NCBI GenBank assembly: GCA_913064755.1
Contig: CAJYBQ010000164.1
Coordinates: 1-7,067 of the forward strand
DNA from: an uncultured Alphaproteobacteria bacterium
GTDB lineage: Bacteria > Pseudomonadota > Alphaproteobacteria > Minwuiales > Minwuiaceae
Direction of reading: 5' to 3'
DNA: 7,067 bases
Below are positions 6,245 through 7,067 of the stretch, in pieces. Below the pieces are notes generated by a model. The model was not told where the DNA came from. It saw only the letters and a program-made list of their open reading frames with translations, and ran no database searches. Each line of letters opens with the position of its first letter. Position 1 is the stretch's first letter. The translations under genes and the position numbers were made by a program.

Positions 6245-7067
6245 ATGAGTAGACCGTTGCGGCTAGCTGTACTCTCCAGCCATCCAATCCAATACAACGC
6301 GCCGCTATTTCGCTCCTTGGATAACGAACCGGAGTTGGATCTGCGAGTGTTCTATTGCTGGGAGGGCACCTCCAACAGCGTAGACCACGAATTCAATCGA
6401 AAAATCACGTTAGATATCCCCTTACTTGACGGATATGACTGGATGCAAGTTCACAATCAATCGAAAGACACTGGTACACATCATTTTATGGGTCTCGACA
6501 ACCCAGATATGATTTCATATATTTCTTCGTGGAATCCAGATGTGTTGTTAGTTTACGGTTGGGCCTGGCGAACAAACCGTGCTGCAATGCGATATTTTCA
6601 TAAGCGTATACCAGTACTTTTCCGTGGCGATTCCACGCTTTTTTCATCTCAGCAGTCAACCTGGACAAAATGGCTGCGCCGTCCAGTTCTTAAGTGGGGC
6701 TACCGCCACATTGACCTTGCCCTGTCACCCGGGATTCGCAACCGCGAGTACCTGCAGGCAATGGGAGTGCCTAATGATAGAATCAAATATGTGCCGCATG
6801 CCATTGATATTGAGCGATTTTCAAAATCAAATAGAAGGGCCAACCAAAAATCCATTTGTGCACGTCAGTCATTAGGCATCAATCAGAATTCAGTAGTATT
6901 TCTATATGCAGGCAAATTTGTCTCTAGAAAACAGGTAAATGTCCTCATAGAAGCCTTTGCGAATGTTGTATCCACCAAAAAGGAGGCCCATCTCTTGTTG
7001 GCCGGAGATGGACCTGATCACGCAATGTTGGTGCAGAAATATCGCAAAATACCGAATATCCATTTCA
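6245..7067 (+). CDS. GT4-family glycosyltransferase, 3' end outside window
   Basis: The first 274 codons of a GT-B glycosyltransferase run open to the window edge, so the gene is incomplete here only because the window ends. The N-terminus RLAVLSSHPIQYNAPLFRSL (6-25) is a typical opening of a GT4 subgroup (hydrophobic strand, then S-H-P-I-Q-Y-x-x-P-L-F-R). DVLLVYGWAWRTNRAA (99-114) and VLFRGDSTL (124-132) follow within the N-domain. KYVPHAIDIERF (181-192) is the usual strand and turn before the donor-binding domain. FLYAGKFVSRKQVNVLIEAF (219-238) contains Lys224 and Lys229, in the positions of the basic residues that contact the donor diphosphate. HLLLAGDGPD (249-258) is the next conserved strand. 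The E-x7-E region would lie beyond the edge. The ATG sits 12 bases after the previous stop with GAGG upstream. Codons are AT-rich compared with the first five genes, pointing to a separate origin. Sugar specificity is unknown. Confidence 0.93.
   Translation, partial: MSRPLRLAVLSSHPIQYNAPLFRSLDNEPELDLRVFYCWEGTSNSVDHEFNRKITLDIPLLDGYDWMQVHNQSKDTGTHHFMGLDNPDMISYISSWNPDVLLVYGWAWRTNRAAMRYFHKRIPVLFRGDSTLFSSQQSTWTKWLRRPVLKWGYRHIDLALSPGIRNREYLQAMGVPNDRIKYVPHAIDIERFSKSNRRANQKSICARQSLGINQNSVVFLYAGKFVSRKQVNVLIEAFANVVSTKKEAHLLLAGDGPDHAMLVQKYRKIPNIHF

Larger units (their letters stand above)
5690..7067. other. AT-richer compositional segment
   Basis: From about 5690 to the window end G+C falls to roughly 37-52% in sampled 60-base lines (43% at 5701, 43% at 6121, 37% at 6481, 37% at 6841). 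Sampled lines before this point give 55-65%. Rare codons for the earlier genes, such as ATA, TTA, CTA and AGA, become common. The segment covers the second half of one glycosyltransferase and all visible codons of the next, with reading frames intact. No insertion sequence, tRNA or repeat marks the boundary, so I interpret it as older gene exchange or as a divergent, less ameliorated part of the locus. Confidence 0.65.

Noticed and set aside
6579..6875. A 98-codon + strand open frame near the end.
   Set aside because: It lies fully inside the last glycosyltransferase gene in another frame, and the motifs belong to the longer reading frame.

Overview
The window is a stretch of a surface-polysaccharide (O-antigen, capsule or exopolysaccharide) biosynthesis locus. 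All seven recognisable genes lie on the + strand and are packed almost end to end, so one transcription unit is likely. Most of the window is high GC (a sampled 60-base line at 3001 is 65% G+C) with G/C-ending codons. The style suggests a high-GC proteobacterium, perhaps an alphaproteobacterium, but no marker gene fixes the taxon.

Layout. Bases 1-79 hold the unresolved end of whatever lies upstream. At 80-544 is a small left-handed beta-helix (hexapeptide) acyltransferase starting with GTG, followed directly by a DegT/DnrJ/EryC1-type PLP aminotransferase at 545-1654. This pair is the usual toolkit for making an N-acylated amino sugar on a nucleotide carrier. Next come a GT-B glycosyltransferase (1747-2835 from its first ATG, but with conserved coding sequence reaching further upstream), an FkbM-type SAM-dependent methyltransferase (2832-3668), a second GT-B glycosyltransferase (3668-4936), a third (4946-6232), and the first 274 codons of a fourth (6245 to the window end). 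The genes from 1747 to 4936 are joined by ATGA and TGATG overlaps.

Working together, the first two enzymes would supply an acylamino-sugar donor, the glycosyltransferases would assemble the repeat unit on a lipid carrier, and the FkbM enzyme would O-methylate a sugar. No flippase, polymerase, ABC exporter or initiating transferase lies within the window, so the polymer type cannot be named.

Two things deserve a second look. First, the glycosyltransferase after the aminotransferase has its conserved N-terminal strand and loop encoded upstream of its first ATG, with no ATG, GTG or TTG in that frame. This means a rare start codon, a mutation or a sequence error. Second, base composition and isoleucine/leucine codon choice change sharply inside the third glycosyltransferase, near 5690, and stay AT-richer to the window end. 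This suggests a mosaic boundary at a variable part of the locus. I see no RNA genes, CRISPR array, insertion sequence or clear terminator, and nothing that amounts to a new kind of system.
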